Origin: Saprospiraceae bacterium
Lineage (GTDB): Bacteria > Bacteroidota > Bacteroidia > Chitinophagales > Saprospiraceae
Length of the DNA: 39,113 bases
Reading direction: 5' to 3'
Assembly (NCBI GenBank): GCA_022841345.1
Contig: JALHRR010000046.1
Span: 1-39,113, forward strand
The translations under genes were made by a program, and so were the position numbers. A model generated the notes under the pieces. That model was not told the origin of the DNA and made no database searches. It worked only from the letters and a program-made list of their open reading frames with translations. The stretch's first letter is position 1; each line of letters starts with the position of its first letter. This document shows positions 27,589 to 36,731 of this stretch, piece after piece.

Positions 27589-27780
27589 GTGATGAGTATA
27601 AAAATCCACCCGTCCCATAGTTGCTCAGAGTAGCTTTCAGCTACGACCTTAGAAGTTCCTTTCTGCCCAATAATGTGTGAGTGAGCGTTCTGTAGCAGAA
27701 TGATAAGGGAAGCATCGGGTGTGAGAAACAGCCAATTAACCCACCGGATGGCAGTACCATTTAGATCAGATTCATCACTG

Positions 27781-28683
27781 TCAAAAGTAAATCTCCTGAG
27801 CCATGCGGAAAGTGTTGGCATGTGCTTCAATGATATCCCATAAGCGAACTGAATAGCCTCCGCCCATGCTTACTGCAATCGGAATCTTAGCATCTTTGCT
27901 GGTTTGTAGAACGAACCTGTCTCTTTCTCTGCAACCATTTAGTGTCAGAGACAAACGGCCGAGTTTGTCAGTGTGTAATACATCTACCCCTGACAGATAG
28001 AATATAAAATCCGGATTAACCTGATCGATGAGTATGGGGAGTGTCCTTTTGAGTATTCGAAGGTATTCATTATCCTCTATTTTATCAGCAAGGCCGATAT
28101 CCAGCGAGGATTTTTCTTTATGGAGTGGAAAGTTTTTTTCTCCATGCATACTGAATGTAAATACACGATCCTCCTTTTCAAAAATGGATGCTGTTCCATT
28201 ACCCTGATGGACATCCAGATCAACTATAAGGATAGAACCAGCAAGTTGTTTTTTTAATAGATAATTGGACGCAATGGCAATGTCGTTCAATATACAAAAC
28301 CCTTCTCCCCGATCTGCAAAAGAATGGTGAGTCCCTCCTGCAATGTTCATAGATATACCATATTCCAAAGCGAATTCTGCGCACATGGTCGTTCCCATTG
28401 AGATATGTCTGCTCCTTTGAATCAGCTTTTCACTCATTGGAAATCCAATTCTGGTGATCTCTTTGCGACTGAGTGTTTGGTTCCGGAGTTTGGACCAATA
28501 TCCTTCCTCATGTGTCCAAAGCAAAATTTCTTCAGGTAATAAATCGGGGTGAAAAAAATTGCTTTCTCCCAATGTCCCTTCATGAATCAATTGCTCAGGT
28601 AGCAATTCATACTTGTCCATCGGGAATCTGTGTCCTTCAGGTAATTGATATTTATAAACAGGAGAATATGCGACTTTAAGCAT
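27781..28683 (-). CDS. Histone-deacetylase-family hydrolase (AcuC/acetylpolyamine-deacetylase fold)
   Basis: A 300-residue zinc-dependent amidohydrolase of the arginase/deacetylase superfamily, probably cytoplasmic. The active-site elements are complete: the paired histidines H119-H120 in GGTHHSFADRGEGFCILND; zinc ligands D157 and H159 in VDLDVHQGNGTA, and D234 in SGVDVLHTDKLGRL; and the MGGGYS loop at 273-278. The short length and the motif spellings fit bacterial class-IV-like/AcuC-like members. Substrates could be acetyl-lysine proteins, acetylpolyamines or other amides. It begins 20 bp after the stop of the giant surface protein and is likely its co-transcribed partner or a read-through neighbour. 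Confidence 0.88.
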   Translation of the reverse strand: MLKVAYSPVYKYQLPEGHRFPMDKYELLPEQLIHEGTLGESNFFHPDLLPEEILLWTHEEGYWSKLRNQTLSRKEITRIGFPMSEKLIQRSRHISMGTTMCAEFALEYGISMNIAGGTHHSFADRGEGFCILNDIAIASNYLLKKQLAGSILIVDLDVHQGNGTASIFEKEDRVFTFSMHGEKNFPLHKEKSSLDIGLADKIEDNEYLRILKRTLPILIDQVNPDFIFYLSGVDVLHTDKLGRLSLTLNGCRERDRFVLQTSKDAKIPIAVSMGGGYSVRLWDIIEAHANTFRMAQEIYF

Positions 28684-28703
28684 TAATAAATGATTCTTCA
28701 GAT

Positions 28704-31700
28704 TTACCTGAATAAAGTCACTTCGCCTGCAAATAGTTTTTTATCGCCATTCAAAAATTGAATTTCGGAGACATAGATGTAGACGCCGGGATTCAGTTCT
28801 TTTCCTTTAAAGTTTCCGTCCCAACCGATTCTTTCACCCGGAGGAAAATCTTCCAGAACGAATATTTCTTCACCCCATCTGTCAAACATCTTCAGGTAAT
28901 TCACCCGGCTGACATTCTGTCCTCCAAAAGCAGTAAAATAATCATTAATTCCATCTCCATTAGGAGAGAACCCTGTGGGGAAGAAGACATTGATATTCAC
29001 CTGAATTGTAATTCTGAATTGAGTTGTTATGCTGCAGCCTGAATCATCTTCCAGCTGAATGACCAGCACCCCACTTTCGGTAGGCTCAAAAACAAAGTCC
29101 AGACAATCTGTGCACAGAAGATTGCCATTGTATCTCATTTCTGCAATGATGAGCTGCTGTAATGTTCGGTTGGTCTGAACAATAACCTCCATAGAATTGC
29201 CGGCTTCGATAGTAGTATCTGCAATAGCAGCAATTGTGATATTGTCAGATGGTGGTATGACAAATTGTAAACTAACATTACAACCATTTGCATCCCTGAT
29301 GACTCCACTGTAAGATCCGGGGGGAATATCATTAACAGTAAAGGGAGTAGGACCAATTAATATATTCAGCGGATCGGCGTCAATTGTAAAAGGCGCGGTT
29401 CCGCCGTTTATTTGTGTAATGATAAGTCTTCCTGAATCGCCGTTACATCCCGGACCGAAAGAGGAATAGTTAGCAATAATTGGTGGGGGGTCAGTAAGTG
29501 TAACAGTACCCTCAGCTGTACAATTATTAACATCGGTGACGGTGAATGAATACGCACCTGCAGCAAGGTTAGATCTTTGATTCTGGTCACTTTGACCATC
29601 ACTCCATGCGAAAGTAAATGGTCCTGTTCCTGCTGAAGGAGTCAATAAAACAGAACCGCTACTGGTACCTGTACAAATGATGCTCTGCGTGATGTCTGCA
29701 TCCACCTGAAGATTACAAATGATTTCAAAGCCCAGTGTGAGTGAACAAGTATCTCTGCAACCGTCAGGAGAAGTGATGTAGAATGTATAATTACCCGGAA
29801 CAGCATTAGATAAGGTATAAGTATCTGAAGCAGTCGTGTTGATTGGGTTCCCAAAAGGCCTGATGATATTGAGCGCTACGGGGCCGACATGTATCCAGGC
29901 AATCCCGATAGTTCCGTCAGGGTTTGCCGGCCCAGAGGCAGGCTGAATGACTGAACAATCAATCATTAGATCGTCCGTACAGTCCACATCCGGCCCGATT
30001 GTAAACTGACAAGTGGATATACAACCATTAGCATCTTCTACTTCAATGTCATAAATACCATTACGGATGTTAATGATGGTAAAATTACCGGGATCTGCAC
30101 TGGGCAAAGTTCCGGATTCAGGACCGGACCATCTGATGATATAAGGAGCAGTTCCTCCAGAGATACTTACTCTTCCGCTGCCATCAGAGACGCCATTTTG
30201 GCTGGCAGGACTGAGTTCAGAGCAATTTAAAACTAATTCATTGGGTTCAGTCACTATCATGGAAGAAGTAGCGGAGCACCCGCTATCGTCCGTTACGGTA
30301 ACATTGTATGTTCCTGCCGGGCCTAGTGTGACGCCCGGAACGACTGTTACAGGGGCATCAAAATTGTATGTAATATTACCGACAAAACCGGTGACATTGG
30401 CAATGATTCTGACGTTGGAATCTCCAAAACACAGATTACTGCCTTGCTGAACGAGCTGGACTGCTATTGAACAGGCAGGTTCTTCGATTGTAAAGCTGCA
30501 TTCGGCACTGCAGCCATCATCATTTGTAACTGTTACAGTATAAGTACCCACTGCCAAACCGGTAAAATCAAAACTTTGATTAGACGTAGATCCACTGATT
30601 GGATTGCCGGGGATATCAATGGTGTACATAAAAGGTCCGGTAGTATTGGACCAGCTTACTCTTCCTATTCCATCAGAAGCACCAATGACACTAACATCTG
30701 CAATGGTTGCACAATTGATTACAAATGCAGGCGGATCGGTTAAAGTCACAATTCCGGTATTACTGCACAAAAACTGGTCAGTTACAGTGAAACTGTATGA
30801 ACCTGCGCTCAATCCGGAGGGATTGGCGATATTACCAATAGAAGAAGGATTCCATGTGTAGGTATTATTGCCCAGTGAACCATTGACAAAAAGAAGAATA
30901 CTTCCATCGTCTGCACCGGCACATGAAATATTCTGTACCTGAGGGTCAATAGTAAGCATACATACACCTGCCTCAATGGTAGTGTTGCAAGAAATAGTAC
31001 AGCCATTAGCATCTGTAATGATGATATTGTAATCCCCATCCAAAAGATTGGCAATTGGAATAGTGCCTATATTGAACATCATTTCCTGACCATTCTGAGG
31101 TCCTGTATAATTAACAGTAAATGGTAAGGTACCACCAGAAACTGTAATCAATAAAATTCCATCCGGAATTCCGGTCAAAGTCGTAGGTTCAGAAGCGCAG
31201 TTTATAACCAGAGGAGCAGGATTAGCTAATGTGACACTGGCCACGGTCGCACAATTCAAAACTACATCATTTACCGTCACAGTGTAGGTGCCTGTGCCGA
31301 GACTCAGCGGGTTTTCAACCGGAAGGATCGATCCCGGCGACCACGAATAAGTGTAATTGCCGGAGCCCCCAGTCACTTGCACAAACAAAGCGCCATCCAT
31401 ATCTCCTGCGCAACGAATGTTTTGCACAATATTAATAGAAGCTGTGACATTACAATCAGGGTCCAGCACTGTTGATTGACAAGACTGGGTACATCCATTG
31501 GCATCAGTGATGACAATAGAATAAGTACCAGCCGGAAGATTAGTAAGATTATAGGGACTGCCGGCAGACATGATATTTCCCATTACAGGACCGGTGTAGT
31601 TAAGGTTAAATGGAGCCAGTCCACCACTAAATGTCAGCATGATCATTCCATCTGTATTACCTGAGGTGATTGCTGTAGCAGTGCAGGTAAGATTGATGGC

Positions 31701-34700
31701 AGACGGATTTACCAAAACGACAGAAGTACTGGCAGAACATCCATCTGCATCTGTTACTGTCACCTGATAAGTTCCTGCCGCCAGCATATTAACAGAAGCA
31801 GTTGCGGGATCAGGTATTATATCCCAGCTATAAGTCGTATTGCCATTATTTCCACTGGGTAAAATGGTAATAGATCCATTTGAATTGCCGGTACAGGCAG
31901 GCTGCACGATCTGTGTCGAAAGTGTGATATTGCAGGCATCAGAATTGATGGTAAAATCGCAACTGACCTGGCAATCATTAGCATCTGTGAGGACGATTAC
32001 ATAATTTCCCTGAGAAAGCTGGTTGGTAATGGAGACAGAATTTCCGGGTATATTATTAGATGAAGTATTGACAGGACCTGTAATCTGCACATTAAAGGGA
32101 GCTGTTCCGCCGCTCCAGGTAAGATTAACTCCCCCATCTGTCGCAACTGCATTAGAAGCATTGATAGTAGAGTTACAATTGAGGGTCAATTCATTGGGTT
32201 CTGTGATGACAAAAGTTTCAATCAATTCACAATTATTGGAATCCGTAATAGTGACAGTGTAACTTCCGCCTGTCAGGTTATTAGCGGAAGGAGAATTGCC
32301 AATTCCTGCATTTGACCAGGCATAAGAATAATTACCGGTTCCACCTGTGACAAGGACTTCAATAAATCCATCATTACCTGCGAAGCAGCTGACAGGGATT
32401 ACGGTGCTTTGCTGTAAACTCAAATTACAATTCTGGAAAGTGATGATAAAGCTGCATGTAGCGGGACAACCATTTGCATCTGTTATATTGAGGGTGTAAG
32501 AGCCGGGTATTAAGCCAAAAAGGTCAAAATTTCCAAGATTAACATTATTAAAATTTCCATTAACCGGGCCGTTCATGATGACAGTAAAGGGCGCATTGCC
32601 ATCAGTAAAGAAAATCGTTCCTATTCCATCTGCGTTCCCTGGTCCGGAGGCAGGCAATTCCTCAAAACAAGAAAATTGAGTTTCAGCAGGATCTGTTAAG
32701 GTGGTGCTGACGATAGCAGAACAATCGGCGTCATCAGTCACTGTAATGATATAAGTGCCTGCCGCCAAAGAGGTTCCTGAAGGTGTATTCCCAACAGGTG
32801 TGTTCCCACTCCAGGTATATGTCAAGGGTGGCGAACCGGAGGATGCAGAGATAGTTATACTACCGGTATCAGAGCCGAAGCAATCAGGGTTTTCAGCATT
32901 GTCAATATTGGCTATCAGATCACAACCGGCAGATTGAACCACGAATGCACAAGTATTAGCGCAATTATTTTCATCCGTTACGGTAATAATATAAGCACCG
33001 GGAGGAAGCATACTGAAAGAATTAGTGCCGGCAATAACATTATTGAGGTTTACATTAATGGGTCCGGTCAGGGCAATATCATAGTTGGGCGTCCCACCTG
33101 AGACTGTAACTTGACCTGATCCGTCTGATGCTCCTGGAGAAGACTCATTAGCGAGAACCATGCATGAAACTACCAGAGGAGTCGGTTCTGTAATTGTCAG
33201 TGAAGCCGTTCCTGTACAACCGTTATTATCTGTGATAGTGATCGCATATAAACCGGATGGAAGATTGAGATTGTTACCCAATACGATAGTGACTCCGGGT
33301 GGAGCAGTCCATTCTATATTTTGAAGTGGAAGTGCCGGAAGTCCGTTTAAACCCACTGAAATCGCGCCGTTTTGATCACCGGCGCATGAAACATTGTTGA
33401 GCACACTCGTATTCAAGCTCCAGGCCGGAAACAAAGTGACCGTAGTAGTGGCGGTATTGCTACAACCATTCACATCAGTGACAGTAACTGTGTAAGTACC
33501 GGCGGCATTGGCCATCGGATTAACGAGTGTGGGATTTTGGGTGGAAGACATGAAACCTGCCGGTCCTGCCCATTCATATGAATTCCCTCCTCCTGCATTC
33601 AACTGAATATTACCCTGTCCTGAACAGGCTGCTCCGGAATTGGATGCTGTAGCATTGGGAAGTGCATTGATGACTACCTGTAATGTAGTAGTTGATGCAC
33701 ATTGACCTGCGGCAGGGGTGAACGTATATGTTGTAGTCATCGCAGGGTTAAAGGCCGGAGACCATGTGCCTGAAAATCCATTATTCGAAGTAGCAGGCAG
33801 GGTAAAGTTTGTTCCGGTACAAAAAGGACCAATGGATGAAAAAGTAGGGGTAGCTGGTTGATTAATGGTCACAGTCATTGAAACAAGTGAAGCACATTGA
33901 CCGGGAGTAGGGCTGAAAAAATAAGTTTGCGTGGCATTAGGATTGATAGCAGGAGACCAGGTACCTGTTAAACCATTATTTGATACAGATGGAAGTGTAA
34001 AATTTTCACCAGCGCAGAAGGGACCAATTTGAGTAAAAGTTGGAGCAATTAAAGGTATAATGGTCACATTCATGGTGGTTGTGGATGCACATTGGCCTGC
34101 TGTGGGTGTAAAAGTATATAATGTGGTAGACATATTGTTAATGGCAGGAGACCAGCTGCCATTGATACCATTATTGGAAGTATTGGGTAATGTAAAGTTT
34201 TCTAAGGAACAAAAGGGCCCTAATTGGGTAAAAGTCGGAGTAGTACCAGGGGTGATGACAACACTCATGGTTGTTGTCGTAGCACATTGTCCTGCCGTAG
34301 GTGTGAATGTATATAAGGTAGTGGACATATTATTAATGGCCGGAGACCAGGTACCATTAATTCCATTATCAGATACATTTAATAGAGTGAAATCCACTCC
34401 CGCGCAAAATGGTCCAATCTGTGTATGAACCGGCGTTACCTCCATATTTATGACCACATTCATGGTAGTGGTTGTAGCACATTGTCCGGCAGTAGGGGTG
34501 AATGTGTATAAGGTTGTGCCTGTATTATTGATAGCCGGTGACCAGGTTCCATCGATGCCATTATTGGATGTACCGGGTAAGCTAAAGTTGGTTCCAGTGC
34601 AAAAAGGTCCAAGTTGGGTGAAAGTTGGAGTAACCTGAGGAATTATATTCAGCTGAACAGGTTCCGGAATGGAAGGGCAGGGGCCGCCGTGATTAATAAC

Positions 34701-35798
34701 TGCATAGACTGTGGTGGATCCTCCTGTTACAACAAAAGCATTATTGGGAGCTGCCGGAGTAGTTAACCCGGGATTTTGAAACCATGATACAGTTCCGCCC
34801 AAACCTCCGGTAATGGTGTTATTGAGTGCTGTTAGATTAAAAGTAGCTTGTCCGGGAGCTGTCTCGCAAGCTTCGAGTGGACCTGCCGGGAATGTGGCAG
34901 GCTGGGGAGTGATCGTAACTACAAAACTTACTTCAATTGCACAGGGTACAGTTGGATCGTAGATATAAATTGTTTGAGTGGAAGTTATTTGATCACCTGG
35001 ATCATAGGATGTTCCTGTGCCCATTGGACCCGAATAATAAGCTTCATTTCCGGTAAGGTTTGTTCCTGTTATTGCAGGAAGTGTAAATGGTCCGCATGAT
35101 GGAGGAGGCATAATTGTATTGAATACCGGAGGGACCGGAGTTGCTGCGGGTATAGGTGGAACTACACATCCTGCATTTCCAAAGGTTGCAGGTGGAATGA
35201 AATACGCGCCGTTACCTCCAACCAATAAACCAGTATTATACACATAGCTAAAAAAACATCCCGGTGGATCACCATTCGTATCAATTATTGTAGTTCTTGG
35301 TGCACCAGGTCCCCCATTGGTAAAACCGCCGGCAGATCTTTCACAGCTATTGGACATAATATAAACGCAGGCTCCGTTTCCACAAAAAGTTGTAAAATCA
35401 TATGTTTGGTTAGCATTATTACTTGTAGACAAAATAACATAGGAGTTGGGTGGGACATTATAGTTAAGTCCAATTGGGGTCACATTTGGACAACCAACGA
35501 CAATTGCCGGATTACCGGGAACAATACTACACATGGTCGGTCCTATATTGTTGATATTGATATTAATATCATTATTTTCCGGACCAACAATATTATTGTT
35601 TACATCAAAGCTGAGCTGAAAATTAGATGTATTAAATCCGCCTCCTGAGAAGATAATCACAAACTCATTTCTTTGTTCTACTCCACACGCATCTATCATG
35701 ATAGCAGCGATTGTGGGGCATTGTGCAGATAAGTTTTTTACGTTGAGTACAACAAATAAAATGGAAATAATCCATATACTTCTAAATATAAATCCCAT
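28704..35798 (-). CDS. Giant T9SS type-B surface protein with SprB-like repeats
   Basis: A roughly 2364-residue secreted adhesin-like protein. In order: signal peptide (MGFIFRSIW to NLSAQ, about 26 residues); an N-terminal domain resembling a lamin-tail fold (DACGVEQRNEFVIIFS); two Ig-like beta segments; five 65-residue repeats (TPTFTQLGPFC...GTWSPAINN...TAGQCATTTTM); then about eight alternating pairs of SprB-type modules, each with C.G..G.I...GG and AGTYTVTVTDxxGC motifs. A final 90-residue type-B T9SS C-terminal domain (FFPTGFSPNGDGINDYF to FAGEVTLFR) follows. Secretion would rely on T9SS and an SprF/PorP-type partner. The frame opens at TTG 35822, but a -7 box and the signal peptide support ATG 35798. 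Confidence 0.92.
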   Translation of the reverse strand: MGFIFRSIWIISILFVVLNVKNLSAQCPTIAAIMIDACGVEQRNEFVIIFSGGGFNTSNFQLSFDVNNNIVGPENNDINININNIGPTMCSIVPGNPAIVVGCPNVTPIGLNYNVPPNSYVILSTSNNANQTYDFTTFCGNGACVYIMSNSCERSAGGFTNGGPGAPRTTIIDTNGDPPGCFFSYVYNTGLLVGGNGAYFIPPATFGNAGCVVPPIPAATPVPPVFNTIMPPPSCGPFTLPAITGTNLTGNEAYYSGPMGTGTSYDPGDQITSTQTIYIYDPTVPCAIEVSFVVTITPQPATFPAGPLEACETAPGQATFNLTALNNTITGGLGGTVSWFQNPGLTTPAAPNNAFVVTGGSTTVYAVINHGGPCPSIPEPVQLNIIPQVTPTFTQLGPFCTGTNFSLPGTSNNGIDGTWSPAINNTGTTLYTFTPTAGQCATTTTMNVVINMEVTPVHTQIGPFCAGVDFTLLNVSDNGINGTWSPAINNMSTTLYTFTPTAGQCATTTTMSVVITPGTTPTFTQLGPFCSLENFTLPNTSNNGINGSWSPAINNMSTTLYTFTPTAGQCASTTTMNVTIIPLIAPTFTQIGPFCAGENFTLPSVSNNGLTGTWSPAINPNATQTYFFSPTPGQCASLVSMTVTINQPATPTFSSIGPFCTGTNFTLPATSNNGFSGTWSPAFNPAMTTTYTFTPAAGQCASTTTLQVVINALPNATASNSGAACSGQGNIQLNAGGGNSYEWAGPAGFMSSTQNPTLVNPMANAAGTYTVTVTDVNGCSNTATTTVTLFPAWSLNTSVLNNVSCAGDQNGAISVGLNGLPALPLQNIEWTAPPGVTIVLGNNLNLPSGLYAITITDNNGCTGTASLTITEPTPLVVSCMVLANESSPGASDGSGQVTVSGGTPNYDIALTGPINVNLNNVIAGTNSFSMLPPGAYIITVTDENNCANTCAFVVQSAGCDLIANIDNAENPDCFGSDTGSITISASSGSPPLTYTWSGNTPVGNTPSGTSLAAGTYIITVTDDADCSAIVSTTLTDPAETQFSCFEELPASGPGNADGIGTIFFTDGNAPFTVIMNGPVNGNFNNVNLGNFDLFGLIPGSYTLNITDANGCPATCSFIITFQNCNLSLQQSTVIPVSCFAGNDGFIEVLVTGGTGNYSYAWSNAGIGNSPSANNLTGGSYTVTITDSNNCELIETFVITEPNELTLNCNSTINASNAVATDGGVNLTWSGGTAPFNVQITGPVNTSSNNIPGNSVSITNQLSQGNYVIVLTDANDCQVSCDFTINSDACNITLSTQIVQPACTGNSNGSITILPSGNNGNTTYSWDIIPDPATASVNMLAAGTYQVTVTDADGCSASTSVVLVNPSAINLTCTATAITSGNTDGMIMLTFSGGLAPFNLNYTGPVMGNIMSAGSPYNLTNLPAGTYSIVITDANGCTQSCQSTVLDPDCNVTASINIVQNIRCAGDMDGALFVQVTGGSGNYTYSWSPGSILPVENPLSLGTGTYTVTVNDVVLNCATVASVTLANPAPLVINCASEPTTLTGIPDGILLITVSGGTLPFTVNYTGPQNGQEMMFNIGTIPIANLLDGDYNIIITDANGCTISCNTTIEAGVCMLTIDPQVQNISCAGADDGSILLFVNGSLGNNTYTWNPSSIGNIANPSGLSAGSYSFTVTDQFLCSNTGIVTLTDPPAFVINCATIADVSVIGASDGIGRVSWSNTTGPFMYTIDIPGNPISGSTSNQSFDFTGLAVGTYTVTVTNDDGCSAECSFTIEEPACSIAVQLVQQGSNLCFGDSNVRIIANVTGFVGNITYNFDAPVTVVPGVTLGPAGTYNVTVTDDSGCSATSSMIVTEPNELVLNCSELSPASQNGVSDGSGRVSISGGTAPYIIRWSGPESGTLPSADPGNFTIINIRNGIYDIEVEDANGCISTCQFTIGPDVDCTDDLMIDCSVIQPASGPANPDGTIGIAWIHVGPVALNIIRPFGNPINTTASDTYTLSNAVPGNYTFYITSPDGCRDTCSLTLGFEIICNLQVDADITQSIICTGTSSGSVLLTPSAGTGPFTFAWSDGQSDQNQRSNLAAGAYSFTVTDVNNCTAEGTVTLTDPPPIIANYSSFGPGCNGDSGRLIITQINGGTAPFTIDADPLNILIGPTPFTVNDIPPGSYSGVIRDANGCNVSLQFVIPPSDNITIAAIADTTIEAGNSMEVIVQTNRTLQQLIIAEMRYNGNLLCTDCLDFVFEPTESGVLVIQLEDDSGCSITTQFRITIQVNINVFFPTGFSPNGDGINDYFTAFGGQNVSRVNYLKMFDRWGEEIFVLEDFPPGERIGWDGNFKGKELNPGVYIYVSEIQFLNGDKKLFAGEVTLFR
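33665..34635 (-). repeat. Five tandem 195-bp coding repeats
   Basis: Within the giant protein, five units of about 195 bp (65 aa) are evident from the evenly spaced GPFC codons (near 34606, 34411, 34216, 34019 and 33826). Units share the IGPFC, NNGxxGTWSPAxN and TPTxGQCA segments with high DNA similarity, so they probably arose by duplication and may recombine. Confidence 0.85.
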
Positions 35799-35819
35799 GC
35801 GTCTGTAGTAATAAGGGTG

Positions 35820-35827
35820 CAAAATTA
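35820..35827 (-). promoter_or_regulatory. -7 promoter box of the giant protein
   Basis: Minus-strand TAATTTTG matches TAnnTTTG, 21 bp before ATG 35798. It overlaps the TTG codon from which the longer frame starts, arguing for the ATG. No -33 TTG at correct spacing. Confidence 0.5.
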
Positions 35828-36030
35828 GACCTATTTTCCGAACAATGCTTATTCAATCTGTTAAGAAATTGAGAATTCAGGTTCAGCATAAGGTCTGCCG
35901 GATGAATAGATACGAAAAAAGGGGAGGATGTGGCCGTCTGAAGGTAGAATTCAGAAATTAGAAGTTATAACAGCCAGCTTCTGGCTGCTGGCTGCTAGCT
36001 ACTGGCTCAACAGCCGGGAAGAGCCTCAAG

Positions 36031-36180
36031 CCACGAGCTACGAGAAAACAGCCGGAAGAAGAAGCATGAGCCACGAGCTACGAGCTACGAGAAAACAGCC
36101 GCAAGAAGAAGCATGAGCCACGAGCTACGAGAAAACAGCCGGAAGAAGAAGCATGAGCCACGAGCTACGAGAAAACAGCC
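36031..36180. repeat. 40-bp direct repeats (3.5 copies)
   Basis: Units start at 36031, 36071, 36118 and 36158. Each begins CCACGAGCTACGAG and ends GAAGAAGAAGCATGAG; the second carries a 7-bp internal duplication (GAGCTAC) and one substitution, and the fourth is cut after 23 bp. There are no spacers, so it is a minisatellite rather than a CRISPR array. Confidence 0.92.
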
Positions 36181-36311
36181 AGTGTGGGTGGAGAGTGTGC
36201 TCGTAACTGGAAGCTACTTCGAGCAGTGGGTGAAGCAGTCGCATCCTGGCTCAACAGCTGGGGGAAGGTGCTACTTTTAACTCAGAAGCTCTATAAACAC
36301 TTGCGATGGTG

Positions 36312-36382
36312 CGGGTCTCCGACCCGGATTAAAAATTCGCACTCAACACCCGCACTCACCACATTCTGGCGTCTCCAGACGC
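36312..36382. repeat. Pair of REP-like hairpins with TCTCC core
   Basis: Two short perfect hairpins 42 bp apart: CGGGTC-TCC-GACCCG (36312-36326) and GCGTCT-CC-AGACGC (36369-36382). Both share the plus-strand core GTCTCC near the loop. Their form resembles repetitive extragenic palindromes; no transposase gene is nearby. Confidence 0.6.
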
Positions 36383-36560
36383 TTACAAATATAACTTCTC
36401 AAAACTTCAATGCCGGTGAGAGTTTATCGTGTACGGAAATCAGACGGTGAGAAGTTGGTTTAATACACTTTCACTCAAAACTTCTAAGCTCACACTCACA
36501 CCGGCTCAGCGATAGGAGCGGGCACGAAGGACGCAGGACTGAGTAAAGCGGATAGCGCGA

Positions 36561-36615
36561 CCCCGGGTACTCTGAAATTGCATGTTTTTAATATGTAATT
36601 TCAGAGTACCCGGGG
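36561..36615. repeat. 23-bp-arm palindrome
   Basis: Arms at 36561-36583 and 36593-36615 pair over 23 bp with a single mismatch (G/T wobble) around a 9-nt T-rich loop. The outer 7 bp are CCCCGGG, the inner part AT-rich. It could be a repeat-element end or a strong RNA hairpin; there is no T tract for a standard terminator. Confidence 0.85.
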
Positions 36616-36689
36616 GGAGCCCCAAATCGATTATATTTTTTTGTTTATTTTTGATCAATTAGTTATGAGCGGCTGATTGGCTGTTTATC

Positions 36690-36731
36690 TTATCTCTTAT
36701 CTCTTATCTCTTATCTCTTATCTCTCATCTC
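36690..36731. repeat. Heptamer tandem repeat TTATCTC
   Basis: Five perfect TTATCTC units (36690-36724) and one variant TCATCTC (36725-36731), about 90 bp past the stop of the flavoprotein gene. Non-coding microsatellite with period 7. Confidence 0.92.

Noticed and set aside
27474-27830. 118-aa minus-strand ORF crossing the AGTAAGT repeat
   Set aside because: Overlaps the ends of two well-supported genes, is low-complexity (TTYYLLL) where it crosses the repeat, and starts out of frame inside the deacetylase gene.
34060-34638. Plus-strand ORFs of 122 and 62 aa with repeating sequence
   Set aside because: They are antisense shadows of the tandem repeats in the giant surface protein gene.
35928-36450. 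62- and 88-aa plus-strand ORFs
   Set aside because: Their sequence follows the 40-bp repeats and hairpins; no domain, no promoter.
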